The notes below the pieces were generated by a model. That model saw only the letters and a list, made by a program, of their open reading frames with translations, made no database searches and was not told where the DNA came from. The position numbers and the translations under genes were made by a program. This document shows positions 25,093 to 35,603 of a stretch of DNA of 64,000 bases, in pieces (positions within the stretch are counted from its first letter, which is position 1; each line of letters starts with the position of its first letter). Location: NCBI RefSeq assembly GCF_900114735.1, contig NZ_FOUA01000003.1:186001-250000 (forward strand), in the 5' to 3' direction. This DNA comes from Halopseudomonas bauzanensis. GTDB taxonomy: Bacteria > Pseudomonadota > Gammaproteobacteria > Pseudomonadales > Pseudomonadaceae.

Positions 25093-26715
25093 ATGGTACT
25101 CAAGTCCTCCCTGCGCCGGCAGAGCCTGGCGCTGATCATCGGCAGTCTGTTGCTGATGCTAGCCGTAGCCCTGGTCAGCGTGTTCTCGCTGGTCCAGGAG
25201 CTGCGCAACTATCGATCGTTGATGGAAGGCCCCCAGGCCACCGCCGGACTGATCAACGAGACCAACCTGACATTCAAGACCCAGGTCCAGGAATGGAAAA
25301 ACGTGCTGCTGCGAGGCGGTAAGCAAGCCGATCTGGACCGCTATTGGCAACAGTTCCAGCACAGCGAAAAGCAGGTGCAACGCCTATTGGGACAGATCCT
25401 CGAGCTGGAGCTGTCGCCGGCTTTCCATGAGCGGGTGTCTTCGTTGAAAAAAGGGCACCTGACGCTGGGTGCAGATTACCGTGACGGCCTGGAGCGGTTT
25501 CTGGCCGCCGGTCGCGACCCGGTGGCCGGCGACAATCTGGTCCGTGGTATCGACCGCGATACCAGCGATCAGCTGGAGCAACTGGTGACGAGCCTCAACC
25601 AGCATGCCGCCAGCGAGATCGAGCGCATCCGCGCGGCCACCCTGCGTACCGTCTGGCTGTCGATATTGATCATGGTCACCGCCACGCTTTTGATCGGCGG
25701 TCTGGCCAGCTGGCTGATCAGCACCCAGTTGATCAACCCCATCACTCATCTGATCCGGCAGGTCGAACAACTGAGCCAAGGCCGCTTCGGCGAGCAGATC
25801 AGCAGCCAACGCCAGGACGAGCTGGGGGTACTGGCCCGGGCCGCCAATCAACTGCGCGGCTTCCTCGCCGAAACGGCGGAAGGTTTGCGCCATGGCACCA
25901 CCGAACTCGACCGCGCCAGCGGCGGGCTGAATACCGTCGCCACCCGTATGGCCCAGGGCAGCCGGGAGCAATTCTCCCGCACTGATCAGGTCGCGGCTGC
26001 GATCCAGGAAATGTCCGCCACCAGCGCAGAGGTCGCCCGCTACGCAGCCGATGCCTCCAGCGCCGCGGATGCCGCCGACGATAATGCCCGCAATGGCCGC
26101 GTGGTGATGACCGAGACCATCGATTCCATGCAGGCACTGCTGCGGGAGATCCAACGCACTGCCGAGGTGGTTCACCAACTGGAAAACGATAGCCTGCGCA
26201 TCGGCAAGGTGCTGGAGGTGATCCAGAGCATTGCCGAGCAAACCAACCTGCTGGCTTTGAACGCCGCCATCGAAGCCGCCCGCGCTGGCGAGGCCGGGCG
26301 CGGTTTTGCCGTCGTTGCTGATGAAGTGCGCACCCTGGCCAAGCGCACCAGTGAGTCCACCACGGAAATCCAGACCATCATCAACAGCGTGCAGAACGGT
26401 GCCGAGGAAGCTGGCCGAGCTATCGAAGCAGGCAGGAGCCGCAGCGACACCAGCATGCAACAAGTCACCCTGGCCGGCGATAGCCTGCAACAGATCGCTC
26501 TGGCGGTCGAGTCCATCCGCGACATGAACCGGCAGATCGCCACCGCCGCCGAGGAGCAGACCAGCGTGTCGGAGGATATCTCGCGCAACATCACCGAAAT
26601 CACCCAGATTGCCGCCACCAATCAGGAAGAAGTTGATCACACTGCCCACGCCAGCGCCGCGCTGCATGAGCTATCAACCGAATTGAATCAGTTGGCCGCC
26701 CGGTTGCATGCATGA
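25093..26715 (+). CDS. methyl-accepting chemotaxis protein
   Basis: 540 residues from ATG 25093; upstream in-frame starts exist but would add residues before the first membrane helix. Order: transmembrane 1 (about 11-32), periplasmic four-helix-like sensor (33-185), transmembrane 2 (about 190-210, [23 protein letters not shown]), HAMP, then the cytoplasmic signalling hairpin with the invariant tip containing [19 protein letters not shown]. No C-terminal CheR-binding pentapeptide is visible. The ligand is unknown. It is the first of two adjacent chemoreceptor genes. Confidence 0.9.
   Translation: MVLKSSLRRQSLALIIGSLLLMLAVALVSVFSLVQELRNYRSLMEGPQATAGLINETNLTFKTQVQEWKNVLLRGGKQADLDRYWQQFQHSEKQVQRLLGQILELELSPAFHERVSSLKKGHLTLGADYRDGLERFLAAGRDPVAGDNLVRGIDRDTSDQLEQLVTSLNQHAASEIERIRAATLRTVWLSILIMVTATLLIGGLASWLISTQLINPITHLIRQVEQLSQGRFGEQISSQRQDELGVLARAANQLRGFLAETAEGLRHGTTELDRASGGLNTVATRMAQGSREQFSRTDQVAAAIQEMSATSAEVARYAADASSAADAADDNARNGRVVMTETIDSMQALLREIQRTAEVVHQLENDSLRIGKVLEVIQSIAEQTNLLALNAAIEAARAGEAGRGFAVVADEVRTLAKRTSESTTEIQTIINSVQNGAEEAGRAIEAGRSRSDTSMQQVTLAGDSLQQIALAVESIRDMNRQIATAAEEQTSVSEDISRNITEITQIAATNQEEVDHTAHASAALHELSTELNQLAARLHA
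26251..26285 (+). repeat. 35-base direct repeat, copy 1
   Basis: Identical over 35 bases to 28225-28259. Both copies encode the invariant signalling-tip segment of the two chemoreceptors, so conservation plus shared codon choice, or gene conversion, explains it. Confidence 0.7.
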
Positions 26716-26781
26716 ACCGGGGCTCACCCATAAAAACAATAACCAGCTATACCCTTTTTCACACACCGGAGAGCAACATAG

Positions 26782-28689
26782 ATGAAAAGCTGGTTTGACA
26801 ACCTCAGTGTCAACCTGAAACTTGGCATGGGCTTCGGCCTGGTTTTGCTGTTTACCCTGGTCCTCTCAGTGATCGGCTGGCGCAGCCTGGGCATCCTGAT
26901 CGAAGATGGTAACCAGGCGGGCGATGTCGCCAGACTGGAAAACTCCTTGAGCAAACTGCGCATCATGCGCATGCAGTACTTGGCGGCGAACGGCGACGAG
27001 ACGATCGCCAATCAGGTTCAAGGCCAACTGGATGCATTTGGCGCAGAGCAGCGCCACCTGGCCAGCGGGCTGCCCCATACCGAGGACCGCAATACCGCGC
27101 AGCCCCTGCCGGGCATCATCGATGCCTATCAGATCTCGCTGAATAGCATGCGAGCCGCCTTTGCCAGCCGCAACGCCGCGCTGCAGGCGATGAATCAACA
27201 GGCCAGCCAACTGGCCGAAGTGCTGGCTACAATGCAGAACCAGGCCAACCGCAATGAAGATGCGCAGCTGATGCAGGCCATTGACGCTTTTACCACCAGC
27301 TTTCTGCAAGTACGCTTCGATAGCCTGATAGTCAGGGCCGAAGGCGGCGCCGAGGCAGAGCAGGCGTTCAACCTTGCCGTGGCAGCCGCCGCCAGCGACC
27401 TGGAGCAACTCGATCGACTGCTGCTCGGAGGCCAACAGGATCTGCTGAGTCGGGCGCAACAGATACTGAGTGACTACCTGGCTCAGCATCAACGTTTCGA
27501 GGCCGGCACCAGCCAGATCGCCCAGGCTCGCCAGGAAAATGCCGTGCAGGGCGCCGATATCATGCGCATCACCGAGCAACTGCGGCAGACACAGCTGGAG
27601 CGTGGCGATAGGCAGGCAACCTCCGCCCGCGCATTGCAGGTCACCATGGCCGTACTGGCCCTGCTGATCGGTGGTCTGAGCGCCCTGCTGATCACCCGTC
27701 AGATCACCGGCCCGCTGAATGAAACCCGCCAGACCTTGCAGCGCATTGCCGAAGGCGATCTGACCCATAACCATACCGTAACCCGCCGCGATGAGTTCGG
27801 TGAGCTGCAACGGGGCGTGCAACGCATGGCAGACAGTCTACGCGAGCTGATCGGCCGGATTCATGAAAGCGTCACGCAGATTGCCAGCGCTGCCGAAGAG
27901 CTGTCCGCCGTCACCGAGCAGACCCGCGTCGGCATCAATAGTCAGAAGGAAGAGACCGACCAGGTGGCAACCGCCATGCAAGAAATGTCGGCCACCGTCC
28001 ATGACGTGGCGCGTAACGCCGAGCAGGCCTCACTGGCGGCCACCAGCGCCAACGGCGAAGCCCGCAACGGCGACGCGGTGGTGAACGAAGCCATCAGCCA
28101 GATCGAACGTCTCGCCGAAGAAGTTACCCGCTCCACTGAGGCTATGGAGCTGCTGAAGCAGGAAAGCAGCAAGATCGGTACGGTGATGGATGTGATCAGG
28201 GCAGTAGCCGATCAGACCAATCTACTGGCTTTGAACGCCGCCATCGAAGCCGCCCGCGCCGGGGAAGCAGGGCGCGGTTTTGCGGTGGTGGCAGATGAAG
28301 TGCGCTCCCTGGCCCAGCGCACCCAGCAGTCCACCGAAGAAATCGAAGCTCTGGTAGCTGCTGTACACAGCGGCACTCAACAGGTCGCCAGCCGGCTGAG
28401 CAGCAGCCACACCCTGGCCGGCAACAGCGTGGAACTGACCCGCACCGCGGGCGCAGCGCTGAGCAGCATTACCGAGAGCGTGTCCAACATCCAGTCAATG
28501 AACCAGCAGATCGCCGCGGCGGCCGAACAGCAGAGCGCGGTAGCCGAAGAGATCAGCCGCAGCGTGGTCAACGTGCGCGACGTGGCCGAGCAGAGCGCGA
28601 CCGGTGGCGATCAGACCGCCGCCTCCAGTATCGAACTGGCGCGGCTGGGTAATGAGCTGCAGGTGCTGGTGAGCCGGTTCCAGGTGTAG
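26782..28689 (+). CDS. methyl-accepting chemotaxis protein
   Basis: 635 residues. Transmembrane 1 (about 13-33, [19 protein letters not shown]), a long helical periplasmic domain of the HBM kind by length and Gln/Ala content (34-285), transmembrane 2 (about 288-307), HAMP, and the signalling hairpin with [19 protein letters not shown]. It ends VSRFQV without a CheR-tethering pentapeptide. GGAGAGC precedes the ATG. Helical-bimodular sensors often bind organic acids or polyamines, but nothing in the sequence fixes the ligand. Confidence 0.9.
   Translation: MKSWFDNLSVNLKLGMGFGLVLLFTLVLSVIGWRSLGILIEDGNQAGDVARLENSLSKLRIMRMQYLAANGDETIANQVQGQLDAFGAEQRHLASGLPHTEDRNTAQPLPGIIDAYQISLNSMRAAFASRNAALQAMNQQASQLAEVLATMQNQANRNEDAQLMQAIDAFTTSFLQVRFDSLIVRAEGGAEAEQAFNLAVAAAASDLEQLDRLLLGGQQDLLSRAQQILSDYLAQHQRFEAGTSQIAQARQENAVQGADIMRITEQLRQTQLERGDRQATSARALQVTMAVLALLIGGLSALLITRQITGPLNETRQTLQRIAEGDLTHNHTVTRRDEFGELQRGVQRMADSLRELIGRIHESVTQIASAAEELSAVTEQTRVGINSQKEETDQVATAMQEMSATVHDVARNAEQASLAATSANGEARNGDAVVNEAISQIERLAEEVTRSTEAMELLKQESSKIGTVMDVIRAVADQTNLLALNAAIEAARAGEAGRGFAVVADEVRSLAQRTQQSTEEIEALVAAVHSGTQQVASRLSSSHTLAGNSVELTRTAGAALSSITESVSNIQSMNQQIAAAAEQQSAVAEEISRSVVNVRDVAEQSATGGDQTAASSIELARLGNELQVLVSRFQV
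28225..28259 (+). repeat. 35-base direct repeat, copy 2
   Basis: Second copy of the sequence at 26251-26285, in the equivalent codons of the second chemoreceptor gene. Confidence 0.7.
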
Positions 28690-28697
28690 GCCGGGGT

Positions 28698-31055
28698 TTA
28701 CCTGTCCGTAGTAGCGTCCGGCAGGCGGCGCGCCAGTTCCACCGCCTGCTGGTCGCCCGGATCGCGCTCGAGCAACGCATCGACGAACTCTCGGGCCAGC
28801 CCCGGTTGACCATGCCGGAGGCTGAAGCTGGCTCCCGCCCATAGCACGTCACGGTCAGTGGGATGCAGTCGGCCGGCTTGACGCAGGATGGTCAGCGCCT
28901 CCTCCGGCGCGGAAGGCTCCACCGCCACCGCTAACACGTAGCCGGTACGCGGGTCGTCAGGCTGCAGCGCCCAGGCGCGTCGCAGGTGTTCCAGCGCCGC
29001 TTCACGCTGCTGCTGACGCACCAGTGACAGCCCCAGCGCATAATGGAGCATGCCTTCGGCTGGCAGTATCACCAACGCCTCGCGCAAAAGCCGCTCCGTG
29101 GTTTTCTCCCGCCCCTGGGCGCGATACAAGTCAGCCAGGTTCAGGTAGTTTGCCGCGTCCAGCGGCGCGGCTTCGATCGCCTGGCTCCAGGCCTGCTCCG
29201 CCTCTCCCGCGCGCCCCTGTCGCAAACGCAGCAGGGCCAGTTGGCCAAGGTGGCTGGAGCGTTCGGCATGCAACGCCAGCTCTTCTTCATATTCGCGCAG
29301 CGCGCGCTCAAAAGCCGGCTGTGTGTCGGGCGGCAGATCGACATCCGCCAGCTGACTGGCAGCCAGCGAGCGCAGGCTACGCAGCGGGTCAACCAGCAGC
29401 GGCGCCAGATAACGCTGACGCAGCGCCGCAGGGCTATCCTCCAGCGCACGGATGCTGCCCAGGCGTACCAACGGATCGGGGTCTTGCAACCCCTTGGCCA
29501 CAGCCTGCTGCTGGACCTGACCGAGCTGCGGTTGCAACCGCTGCGCCGTGCTGCCGCGCACTATCGGCGCCAGTTGCGGATCGTTGACCAGGGTCGCGAG
29601 ATCCTGTTGCGCTGCCGGCAGTCCCTGATCGGCGGCGGCGATGGTGGTCGCAGGGGATGTCTGGTGCCAGAGACCCTCCGGGAACCAGCCGGCAATCTGC
29701 TGCGCGGCCCAGTCCGGCTCGCGGTCGGTATGACAACCGGTGCAGGCGTCTGGGGTACCCAGCTGTCGGGCCAGGTCGGGGCGCGGTACCGCAATGTTGT
29801 GATCGCGGCGCGGGTCGATGACCATATAGGTACGCTCCGGCATATGACAGCTGACACACTGGGCGCCACTCGAATCGGCAGCATGGAAATGATGCGTGGG
29901 CCGATCAAACTCTGTCGGCAGGTGGCAGCTGCTGCACAGTGCATTACCCTCGGCACGCAGCGCCTGGCTGTGCGGCTGGTGACAATCACTGCAGGTAACG
30001 CCGGCGGCATGCATCCGGCTCTGGGCGAAGCTGCCGCTGATGAATACTTCCTCGCGCTGCTGGCCATCGGCAAAGTACAGCGGGTCGCTGAGCAGTTCGG
30101 GGCGGTAGAAATCCAGCAATGGCAGGCCGGCGTGATACCCCTCGGCGGTCGCACTGCGCAACGAGTGGCATTGGGCGCACACCTGCTGTTCCTTGTCCGT
30201 GCTCAGCGGCACGCTACGCTGCGCCGTTACCCGCTCCAGTTCATGCAGCCAGTGCATGTCCTGGCGCTCATCCAGCAGCAGTGTCAGCCCCTTGCCTGGC
30301 CATTCCTGCCCCTGGGTCCATTGCAGATGCCGACTGCCAGGCCCATGACATGCTTCACAGCCCACCCCCAGCTCCGACCATTCGGCGGCGAAGCTCTGCG
30401 TCTGCGCGTCGAAGCCCTTGCGGTAATCGGTAACGTGGCAGTCGGCGCACATGAAGTTCCAGTTCTGCGCCGGGCCAGTCCAATGCAAGGGGCTGTCATG
30501 CCGCACCTGCTCATCCGGATACAGATGGAACCAGCGCTGGCCTCCCGCCGCGTGCGGCCGGGTATCCCAGGCGATAGACAGGGCCTGCAGGCGGCCACCG
30601 CCCAGATCGACCAGGTACTGCTGCATTGGGTCCAGACCGAAGGTGTACAACACCTCGTATTCGGTCAACTGTCCGTCGGCACCGTCGGTGGTGACGAAGT
30701 AACGCCCGTCGCGCTGCTGGAAACGCGAAACGGTGCCGGCATACGCGAAGCGGCTGTCATTGAAGTCCGCCAACACCGTCTCGGTACTGGCATGCGCCAT
30801 GGCATGGGCATGCTGGGATTCCTGCCAGGCCTGATGCTGCTCGGAGTGGCAGCCGGCACAGCTGGCGCTGCCGATGAAGTCTGCCGGCGTCTGGTTGCGG
30901 ACCACTGGTGGTGCAGGCGTTTCAACCGGGACGGCCGCGGCTGGCTTGGCGGGACGATACTGGCTGGCAAAGTAGCTTGCCAACGCCAGCAGCAACACGG
31001 CGACAGCCAATGCCAGCCAGCGCCATTTGCGAGAGGTGTGTTCGGATACTGCCAT
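28698..31055 (-). CDS. octaheme TPR-containing cytochrome c
   Basis: 785 residues. An N-terminal signal anchor (about 12-30) is followed by a multiheme region with eight CXXCH sites, in order CAGCH, CADCH, CEACH, CAQCH, CSDCH, CSSCH, CVSCH and CTGCH. After about residue 500 come HEAT-like helices and then TPR repeats (for example LALLRLRQGRAGEAEQAWSQAIEAAPLDAANYLNLADLYRAQGR). The protein should sit in the periplasm, tethered to the inner membrane. Members of this family are electron carriers or reductases of unknown specificity. The gene stands alone, with no quinol dehydrogenase or maturation gene beside it. Confidence 0.88.
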   Translation of the reverse strand: MAVSEHTSRKWRWLALAVAVLLLALASYFASQYRPAKPAAAVPVETPAPPVVRNQTPADFIGSASCAGCHSEQHQAWQESQHAHAMAHASTETVLADFNDSRFAYAGTVSRFQQRDGRYFVTTDGADGQLTEYEVLYTFGLDPMQQYLVDLGGGRLQALSIAWDTRPHAAGGQRWFHLYPDEQVRHDSPLHWTGPAQNWNFMCADCHVTDYRKGFDAQTQSFAAEWSELGVGCEACHGPGSRHLQWTQGQEWPGKGLTLLLDERQDMHWLHELERVTAQRSVPLSTDKEQQVCAQCHSLRSATAEGYHAGLPLLDFYRPELLSDPLYFADGQQREEVFISGSFAQSRMHAAGVTCSDCHQPHSQALRAEGNALCSSCHLPTEFDRPTHHFHAADSSGAQCVSCHMPERTYMVIDPRRDHNIAVPRPDLARQLGTPDACTGCHTDREPDWAAQQIAGWFPEGLWHQTSPATTIAAADQGLPAAQQDLATLVNDPQLAPIVRGSTAQRLQPQLGQVQQQAVAKGLQDPDPLVRLGSIRALEDSPAALRQRYLAPLLVDPLRSLRSLAASQLADVDLPPDTQPAFERALREYEEELALHAERSSHLGQLALLRLRQGRAGEAEQAWSQAIEAAPLDAANYLNLADLYRAQGREKTTERLLREALVILPAEGMLHYALGLSLVRQQQREAALEHLRRAWALQPDDPRTGYVLAVAVEPSAPEEALTILRQAGRLHPTDRDVLWAGASFSLRHGQPGLAREFVDALLERDPGDQQAVELARRLPDATTDR

Positions 31056-31185
31056 GGTGCGGCCCGATTATTATTGGATTGGGCGAATATTGCTTGCCCG
31101 GCAGCCCCGTGGCTACCCCTGGCGCGTAGAAACCTGCGCACAACCGCCAGTGTTTGCCCGCACCAGATAGTCGAACCCGCTGGAT

Positions 31186-32880
31186 TCAGGCCGTCGCCGC
31201 TCTGGCCCGCTCCTCATCAACCAGTTCCTTCTTCGACAGCTTGCCCACCGGCGTGCGCGGCAGCGCATCACGGATTTCCATCGCTGCCAGACGCTCGTGC
31301 TTGCCCAGGCGCGGTTCGAGGAAGGCCTGCAACTGGGCGAAATCAAAGGGCTGGGCGCCAGCCTTGAGCTTGATAAAGGCCTTGGGTGCCTGGCCGCGAT
31401 AGATGTCATCGATACCGATCACGGAGACCTCCTCGACCGCCGGATGCTCGTAGATCGCTTCCTCGATCACCCGCGGATAAACGTTGTAGCCACTGCACAG
31501 GATCATGTCCTTGGTACGATCGACGATGTACAGCCAGCCCTGCTCATCCATATAGCCGACGTCCCCGGTGCGCAGGAAGCCGTCCTCGGTCATCGCCTCG
31601 GCGGTAGCGTCAGCGCGCTTCCAGTAACCCGCAGTGACATTCGGGCCCGCGATGCATACTTCACCGCGCTCCCCCGGCGCCAGACTGCCGGCCGAGCCAT
31701 CCAACGGCGCAATGCGGATGGTCGAGCCCGGCACCGGCATGCCGCAAGAGCCGGGGCGCGGCTCGGCGTCCTTGGGCGTGAAGGTGCCGGTGGTGGTGGT
31801 CTCGGTCATCCCCCAACCTTCGCGCAGGGCGCAGCCGGCCACGTCCGAGTATCGCTGTTGCACCTCCAGCGGCAACGGTGCGCCACCAGAGTTGCACAGC
31901 TTGAGCGAGGTCAGGTCCAGCTGCGCAGTCAGCGGGTGGGCTAGCAGGCCGATGAACATGGTTGGCACACCAGGGAAGGTAGTGATGCGGTTGTCATGAA
32001 TCTCCCGCAACACCGTCTCGGCATCGAAGCGCGGGTGCAGGTAGACTTCCGCGGCCATGCGTATGCTGAACAGCATATTGATCATCAATGCGTAGATGTG
32101 AAACGGCGGCAGCACCGCCAGGACCCGCTCCTGCCCCACCTGCAGCGACTCGTCCAGGATCGCCTGCAACTGGGAGCAACTGGCGGTGAGATTGGCATGG
32201 GTGAGCATGGCACCCTTGGGCGCGCCGGTGGTGCCGCCGGTATATTGCAGTACCGCCAGGGTCGCGGCAGGATCATCCAGTGGGTGGGCGACGAAGTTAC
32301 CATCGTTCTCCAGCAGGCTGGCAAAGGATTTGGTGCTGGCGTCCCATGCAACCGTCGCCGCAGGGCCTAACTGGCCGGCTTGCGCCGCGCTGACCGGCCC
32401 GCAGAATTCCGTCAGTTGACCGACAATCAAACCCTGAAGACGGCTGCTCTGCACCAGGCCGGCCATTTTCGGATATAGAGCGGCCAGGTCCAGGGTCAGC
32501 ATGAAATCGGTCTGGCTGTCTTCAATCTTGTGCGCCAGCGTACGCTCGGCGTCCAGCGGTGAATAGTTGACGACCGTGCCACCGGCACGCAGCACACCGA
32601 GAAACGCGATGAAGTAGTGTGGGCAATTGGGCAGATACAAGCCTACATGCACACCCGGGCCGACACCCAGGCGTTGCAGACCGCAGGCGGCACGCTTGAC
32701 CAGGTCATCCAGCTGTCGGTAGGTCAACTTGTGGCCGAGGAAGTCGATCGCCGGACGCTCGGCAAAGGCTGCAACAGCCTGGTCCAGCAAGGCCCATACC
32801 GGGCCTGTCGGCAATTCGGCATCCCAGCGCATGTTGTGGGGGTAGGAGTCCAGCCAACGTAATTGCGCACTCGCGTTCAT
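31186..32880 (-). CDS. AMP-dependent acyl-CoA ligase (long-chain or dicarboxylic type)
   Basis: 564 residues from ATG 32880, where GAGGAGG gives a strong ribosome site; the frame is open 38 codons upstream without one. ANL-superfamily motifs: phosphate-binding YTGGTTGAPKGAMLTHAN, GWGMTETTTTGT, and the hinge/adenylate region WLYIVDRTKDMILCSGYNVYPRVIEEA, with the C-terminal catalytic lysine in RTPVGKLSKKEL. It activates a carboxylic acid to its CoA thioester through an acyl-adenylate. Length and motifs fit FadD-like enzymes or the pimeloyl-CoA ligase branch; the substrate cannot be set from sequence alone. Confidence 0.88.
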   Translation of the reverse strand: MNASAQLRWLDSYPHNMRWDAELPTGPVWALLDQAVAAFAERPAIDFLGHKLTYRQLDDLVKRAACGLQRLGVGPGVHVGLYLPNCPHYFIAFLGVLRAGGTVVNYSPLDAERTLAHKIEDSQTDFMLTLDLAALYPKMAGLVQSSRLQGLIVGQLTEFCGPVSAAQAGQLGPAATVAWDASTKSFASLLENDGNFVAHPLDDPAATLAVLQYTGGTTGAPKGAMLTHANLTASCSQLQAILDESLQVGQERVLAVLPPFHIYALMINMLFSIRMAAEVYLHPRFDAETVLREIHDNRITTFPGVPTMFIGLLAHPLTAQLDLTSLKLCNSGGAPLPLEVQQRYSDVAGCALREGWGMTETTTTGTFTPKDAEPRPGSCGMPVPGSTIRIAPLDGSAGSLAPGERGEVCIAGPNVTAGYWKRADATAEAMTEDGFLRTGDVGYMDEQGWLYIVDRTKDMILCSGYNVYPRVIEEAIYEHPAVEEVSVIGIDDIYRGQAPKAFIKLKAGAQPFDFAQLQAFLEPRLGKHERLAAMEIRDALPRTPVGKLSKKELVDEERARAATA

Positions 32881-33069
32881 CACACGCCTCCTCGGCTTGA
32901 TTGTAATTATTGAAGCCCCAAACCTAGCGCCATAACACGCTTGCGCAAAGGCCAATCCAGCAGATATATACGCCGCCATAGATTGCCGAGGCATTTGTGA
33001 TGAACCTCACAGATTGATTCTTTCGGCCTTCGATCTGCGGTAACCCGCTCATCCAAATCAGTAATCAAA

Positions 33070-33098
33070 TTGCAATAAGCGAAGCGGATTGCTAGATT
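33070..33098 (+). promoter_or_regulatory. sigma-70 promoter of the DUF3015 gene
   Basis: TTGCAA (33070-33075), a 17-base spacer and TAGATT (33093-33098), 32 bases before the ATG. Confidence 0.6.
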
Positions 33099-33130
33099 CT
33101 GAAACTTCTTCATACAAACGGAAAAATGTC

Positions 33131-33619
33131 ATGAAACGGATCCTGCTCGGTTCCCTGCTTGCTGCTGCTTCGCTCAACGCTTTCGCCACCGCACCGGGCG
33201 GTCCGGGTTGCGGCTGGGGCAACATGCTGTTCGAAGGCCAGCGCGGCCTGCCGTCCCACCTGGTGGCGTCCATCACCAACGGCACCTCCGGCAACGCCAC
33301 CTTCGGCATGACCTCGGGTACCAACGGTTGCGATACCAGCGGCGCCCTGGCCTATAACGGCAAATCGATGATCGTTCTGAGCAGCATCATGAACGAGCTG
33401 TCCGAAGACATGGCCCGTGGCGAAGGCGAAGCTCTGACCACCTACGCCGTGGTACTGGGTGTGCCCGCCGAAGATCGCGCGCATTTCGCCGCCGTGACCA
33501 GCCAGCATTTCAATGACATCTTCAGCTCCGCCGATGTCACCGCCGAACAGGTCCACACTGCGACTCTGGCCGTGATGAAGCAGGACGCGGTTCTGGCCAA
33601 GTACGCCGACCAGGCCTGA
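33131..33619 (+). CDS. exported DUF3015 protein
   Basis: 162 residues with a signal peptide (residues 1-19, cleavage after AFA) and a mature DUF3015 domain that starts APGGPGCGWGNMLFEGQRG, the family hallmark with its first cysteine; a second cysteine follows in TNGCDTSG. The function is unknown; a periplasmic or outer-membrane location is expected. It has its own promoter and lies 93 bases before the DUF4105 gene, a pairing I recall from other pseudomonads. Confidence 0.85.
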   Translation: MKRILLGSLLAAASLNAFATAPGGPGCGWGNMLFEGQRGLPSHLVASITNGTSGNATFGMTSGTNGCDTSGALAYNGKSMIVLSSIMNELSEDMARGEGEALTTYAVVLGVPAEDRAHFAAVTSQHFNDIFSSADVTAEQVHTATLAVMKQDAVLAKYADQA

Positions 33620-33712
33620 TCCCTGCATCACCATCCGGGCCGGTGCTTGCGCCGGCTACGGATACTTTCTCCCGGTGTCAGCTGACATCGCCGCTGCCCA
33701 CTCCGGTCCTGC

Positions 33713-35569
33713 ATGTCCATACGTTTGTTTCCCCTGTTGCTGAGCTTGCTCGGCACTGCCGTACAGGCGGCCCCGCAAGCTGACCCAGCCACACTGCAGA
33801 CTCTGGCGGAAGATCCCTATTGGATTTCGCTCGGTCATTACGAGCAGCAAACCTTCGGCGGCTGGCAAAGCTATGTCGATGATGCTGATTTTTTCTTGGC
33901 CGTGGACGGTGAGCGCGCGCCGCTGGCGGAGCTGCAAGCCACGCTGCAAGCTCTGTATGCCGACCCGGAGCTGGCAGATGCCCACCCGCAATGCCGCTTC
34001 CCTTCGCGCACCCGCTGGCTCCGACAGCAATTACCGCTGGAGGACCTGCCCATCGTGGAGTGTGCAGAGTTCGCTGCCTGGTATGCCGATATCGACCCGC
34101 ACACCACGGTGCTGGTGTTCCCCGATGCCTACCTGAACAGCCCCTCATCCATGTTCGGGCACACCTTGCTACGCATTGATTCAGCGGCCAACGAGGGCAG
34201 CGGCACCGCCCTGCTCAGCTATGCACTGAATTTCGGCGCCATGGTCGAGGGCATGGACAATAGTATTCTCTATGCCTGGAAGGGCCTCGCGGGCGGCTAC
34301 CCCGGCCAGTTCGCGCTGCTGCCCTACCGCGAGAAACTCAGCGAATACAGCAGTCTGGAAAACCGCGACCTATGGGAATACCGCCTCGATCTGACACCCG
34401 AGGAAACCGGCCGCATGATCGAGCATGTCTGGGAGTTGCGGCAGATCCGCTTCGACTACTTCTTCTTCGACGAAAACTGCTCGTATCGGCTGCTCGAACT
34501 GCTGGAAATCGCCCGCCCGGGCCTGAAACTGATCGACCAGTTTCCGCTGACCGCCATTCCCGCCGACACGGTGCGGGCGGTGAAAGATGCCGGTCTGGTG
34601 CAAGATATCAACTACCGGCCCTCACGAGAGAAGGAGCTGCTGGCCCGCGCTGCACCGCTGCAGCCCAAGGAAGTAAGCTGGGCCCAGGCGCTGGCTGCCG
34701 ATACCGGGCTGCTCGAGGATGCCGCGTTCCAGACCCTGCCCGCTGAGCGTCAGGCGCTGATCCAGGAAACCGCCTACCGCCTGCTGCGGTATCAGGCGGC
34801 CGGCCAGGAACGCGACGCCGGCAATGCGGCGCGCAGTTTCCGCATGCTGCAGGCGATCAATCAGAACCCACCACCGCGGCTGGAAATCACCACGCCGACG
34901 TTGCCCGAAGACGGGCATGAATCACGTACCTGGCAGCTGGCGCTCGGCAGCCAGGATCACCGCGCCTTTGCCGAGTATGGCCTGCGCATGGCCTACCACG
35001 ACCTGAACGACAACCTGGCAGGCTTCCCGCTGGGTGCGCAGATCGAGCTGGGCAAATTGCGCGTGCGTCAGTATGAAGGCAATCACTGGCAACTGGAGGA
35101 GCTGGGGCTGGTCAGCATCCGCTCGCTGACACCACGCAACCAGTTGCTCCAGCCCTGGTCGTGGCAGGTGCAAACCGGGCTGGAACGGGTCGCCGGCAAG
35201 GATGGCCGGCAGCGGCTGGTGGGGCATCTGAATGGTGGCGCAGGCTTTACCTGGCACCTCAGCGAGGACGTACTGGGTTATGCGCTGGCGACCCTGCGTG
35301 TCGAACACCATCGGGACTTCGCCGCCACCCTGAGTCCGGCAACCGGTTTTGACAGCGGCCTGTTGTGGCGCAATCGCGCCGGCAATCTGCTGCTGGAGGC
35401 CCAGGCCGATTATTTCCACAATGGCGAGGTGCGCCGCAGCCTGGGCCTGACCCAGCAGTTGGAGCTGGGCCGCAACCTCGGCCTGCGGCTGACCGCCCAG
35501 CGCGAGTTCAGCCACTGGGGCGCACCGCAGAATGAAGTGATGTTGCAGCTGCGCTGGTATCACTACTGA
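33713..35569 (+). CDS. DUF4105 periplasmic/outer-membrane protein
   Basis: 618 residues with a signal peptide (residues 1-20, after VQA). The DUF4105 domain (about 120-300) contains the family motifs LVFPDAYLNSPSSMFGHTLLRID and YFFFDENCSYRLLELLE, whose His and Cys resemble a papain-like active site. The last 200 residues are rich in amphipathic strands and end in an aromatic run (LRWYHY), suggesting an outer-membrane beta-barrel. No strong ribosome site precedes the ATG. The function is not established. Confidence 0.85.
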   Translation: MSIRLFPLLLSLLGTAVQAAPQADPATLQTLAEDPYWISLGHYEQQTFGGWQSYVDDADFFLAVDGERAPLAELQATLQALYADPELADAHPQCRFPSRTRWLRQQLPLEDLPIVECAEFAAWYADIDPHTTVLVFPDAYLNSPSSMFGHTLLRIDSAANEGSGTALLSYALNFGAMVEGMDNSILYAWKGLAGGYPGQFALLPYREKLSEYSSLENRDLWEYRLDLTPEETGRMIEHVWELRQIRFDYFFFDENCSYRLLELLEIARPGLKLIDQFPLTAIPADTVRAVKDAGLVQDINYRPSREKELLARAAPLQPKEVSWAQALAADTGLLEDAAFQTLPAERQALIQETAYRLLRYQAAGQERDAGNAARSFRMLQAINQNPPPRLEITTPTLPEDGHESRTWQLALGSQDHRAFAEYGLRMAYHDLNDNLAGFPLGAQIELGKLRVRQYEGNHWQLEELGLVSIRSLTPRNQLLQPWSWQVQTGLERVAGKDGRQRLVGHLNGGAGFTWHLSEDVLGYALATLRVEHHRDFAATLSPATGFDSGLLWRNRAGNLLLEAQADYFHNGEVRRSLGLTQQLELGRNLGLRLTAQREFSHWGAPQNEVMLQLRWYHY

Positions 35570-35573
35570 GTTT

Positions 35574-35603
35574 GCGCTTCGGGGCGCGACAACCCCGAAG
35601 CGC
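35574..35603. terminator. hairpin between DUF4105 and DAHP synthase genes
   Basis: Perfect 11-bp stem GCGCTTCGGGG / CCCCGAAGCGC with an 8-base loop, exactly filling the gap between the two convergent stops. It lacks a U-run but probably serves both strands. Confidence 0.6.

Noticed and set aside
31160-31185. tRNA-like T-arm sequence GGGTTCGACTA on the minus strand
   Set aside because: No matching acceptor, D or anticodon arms surround it.
29043-31367. A 774-codon plus-strand frame opposite the cytochrome gene
   Set aside because: It is antisense to a protein with eight CXXCH motifs and TPR repeats; its own translation shows no domain, signal or family feature.
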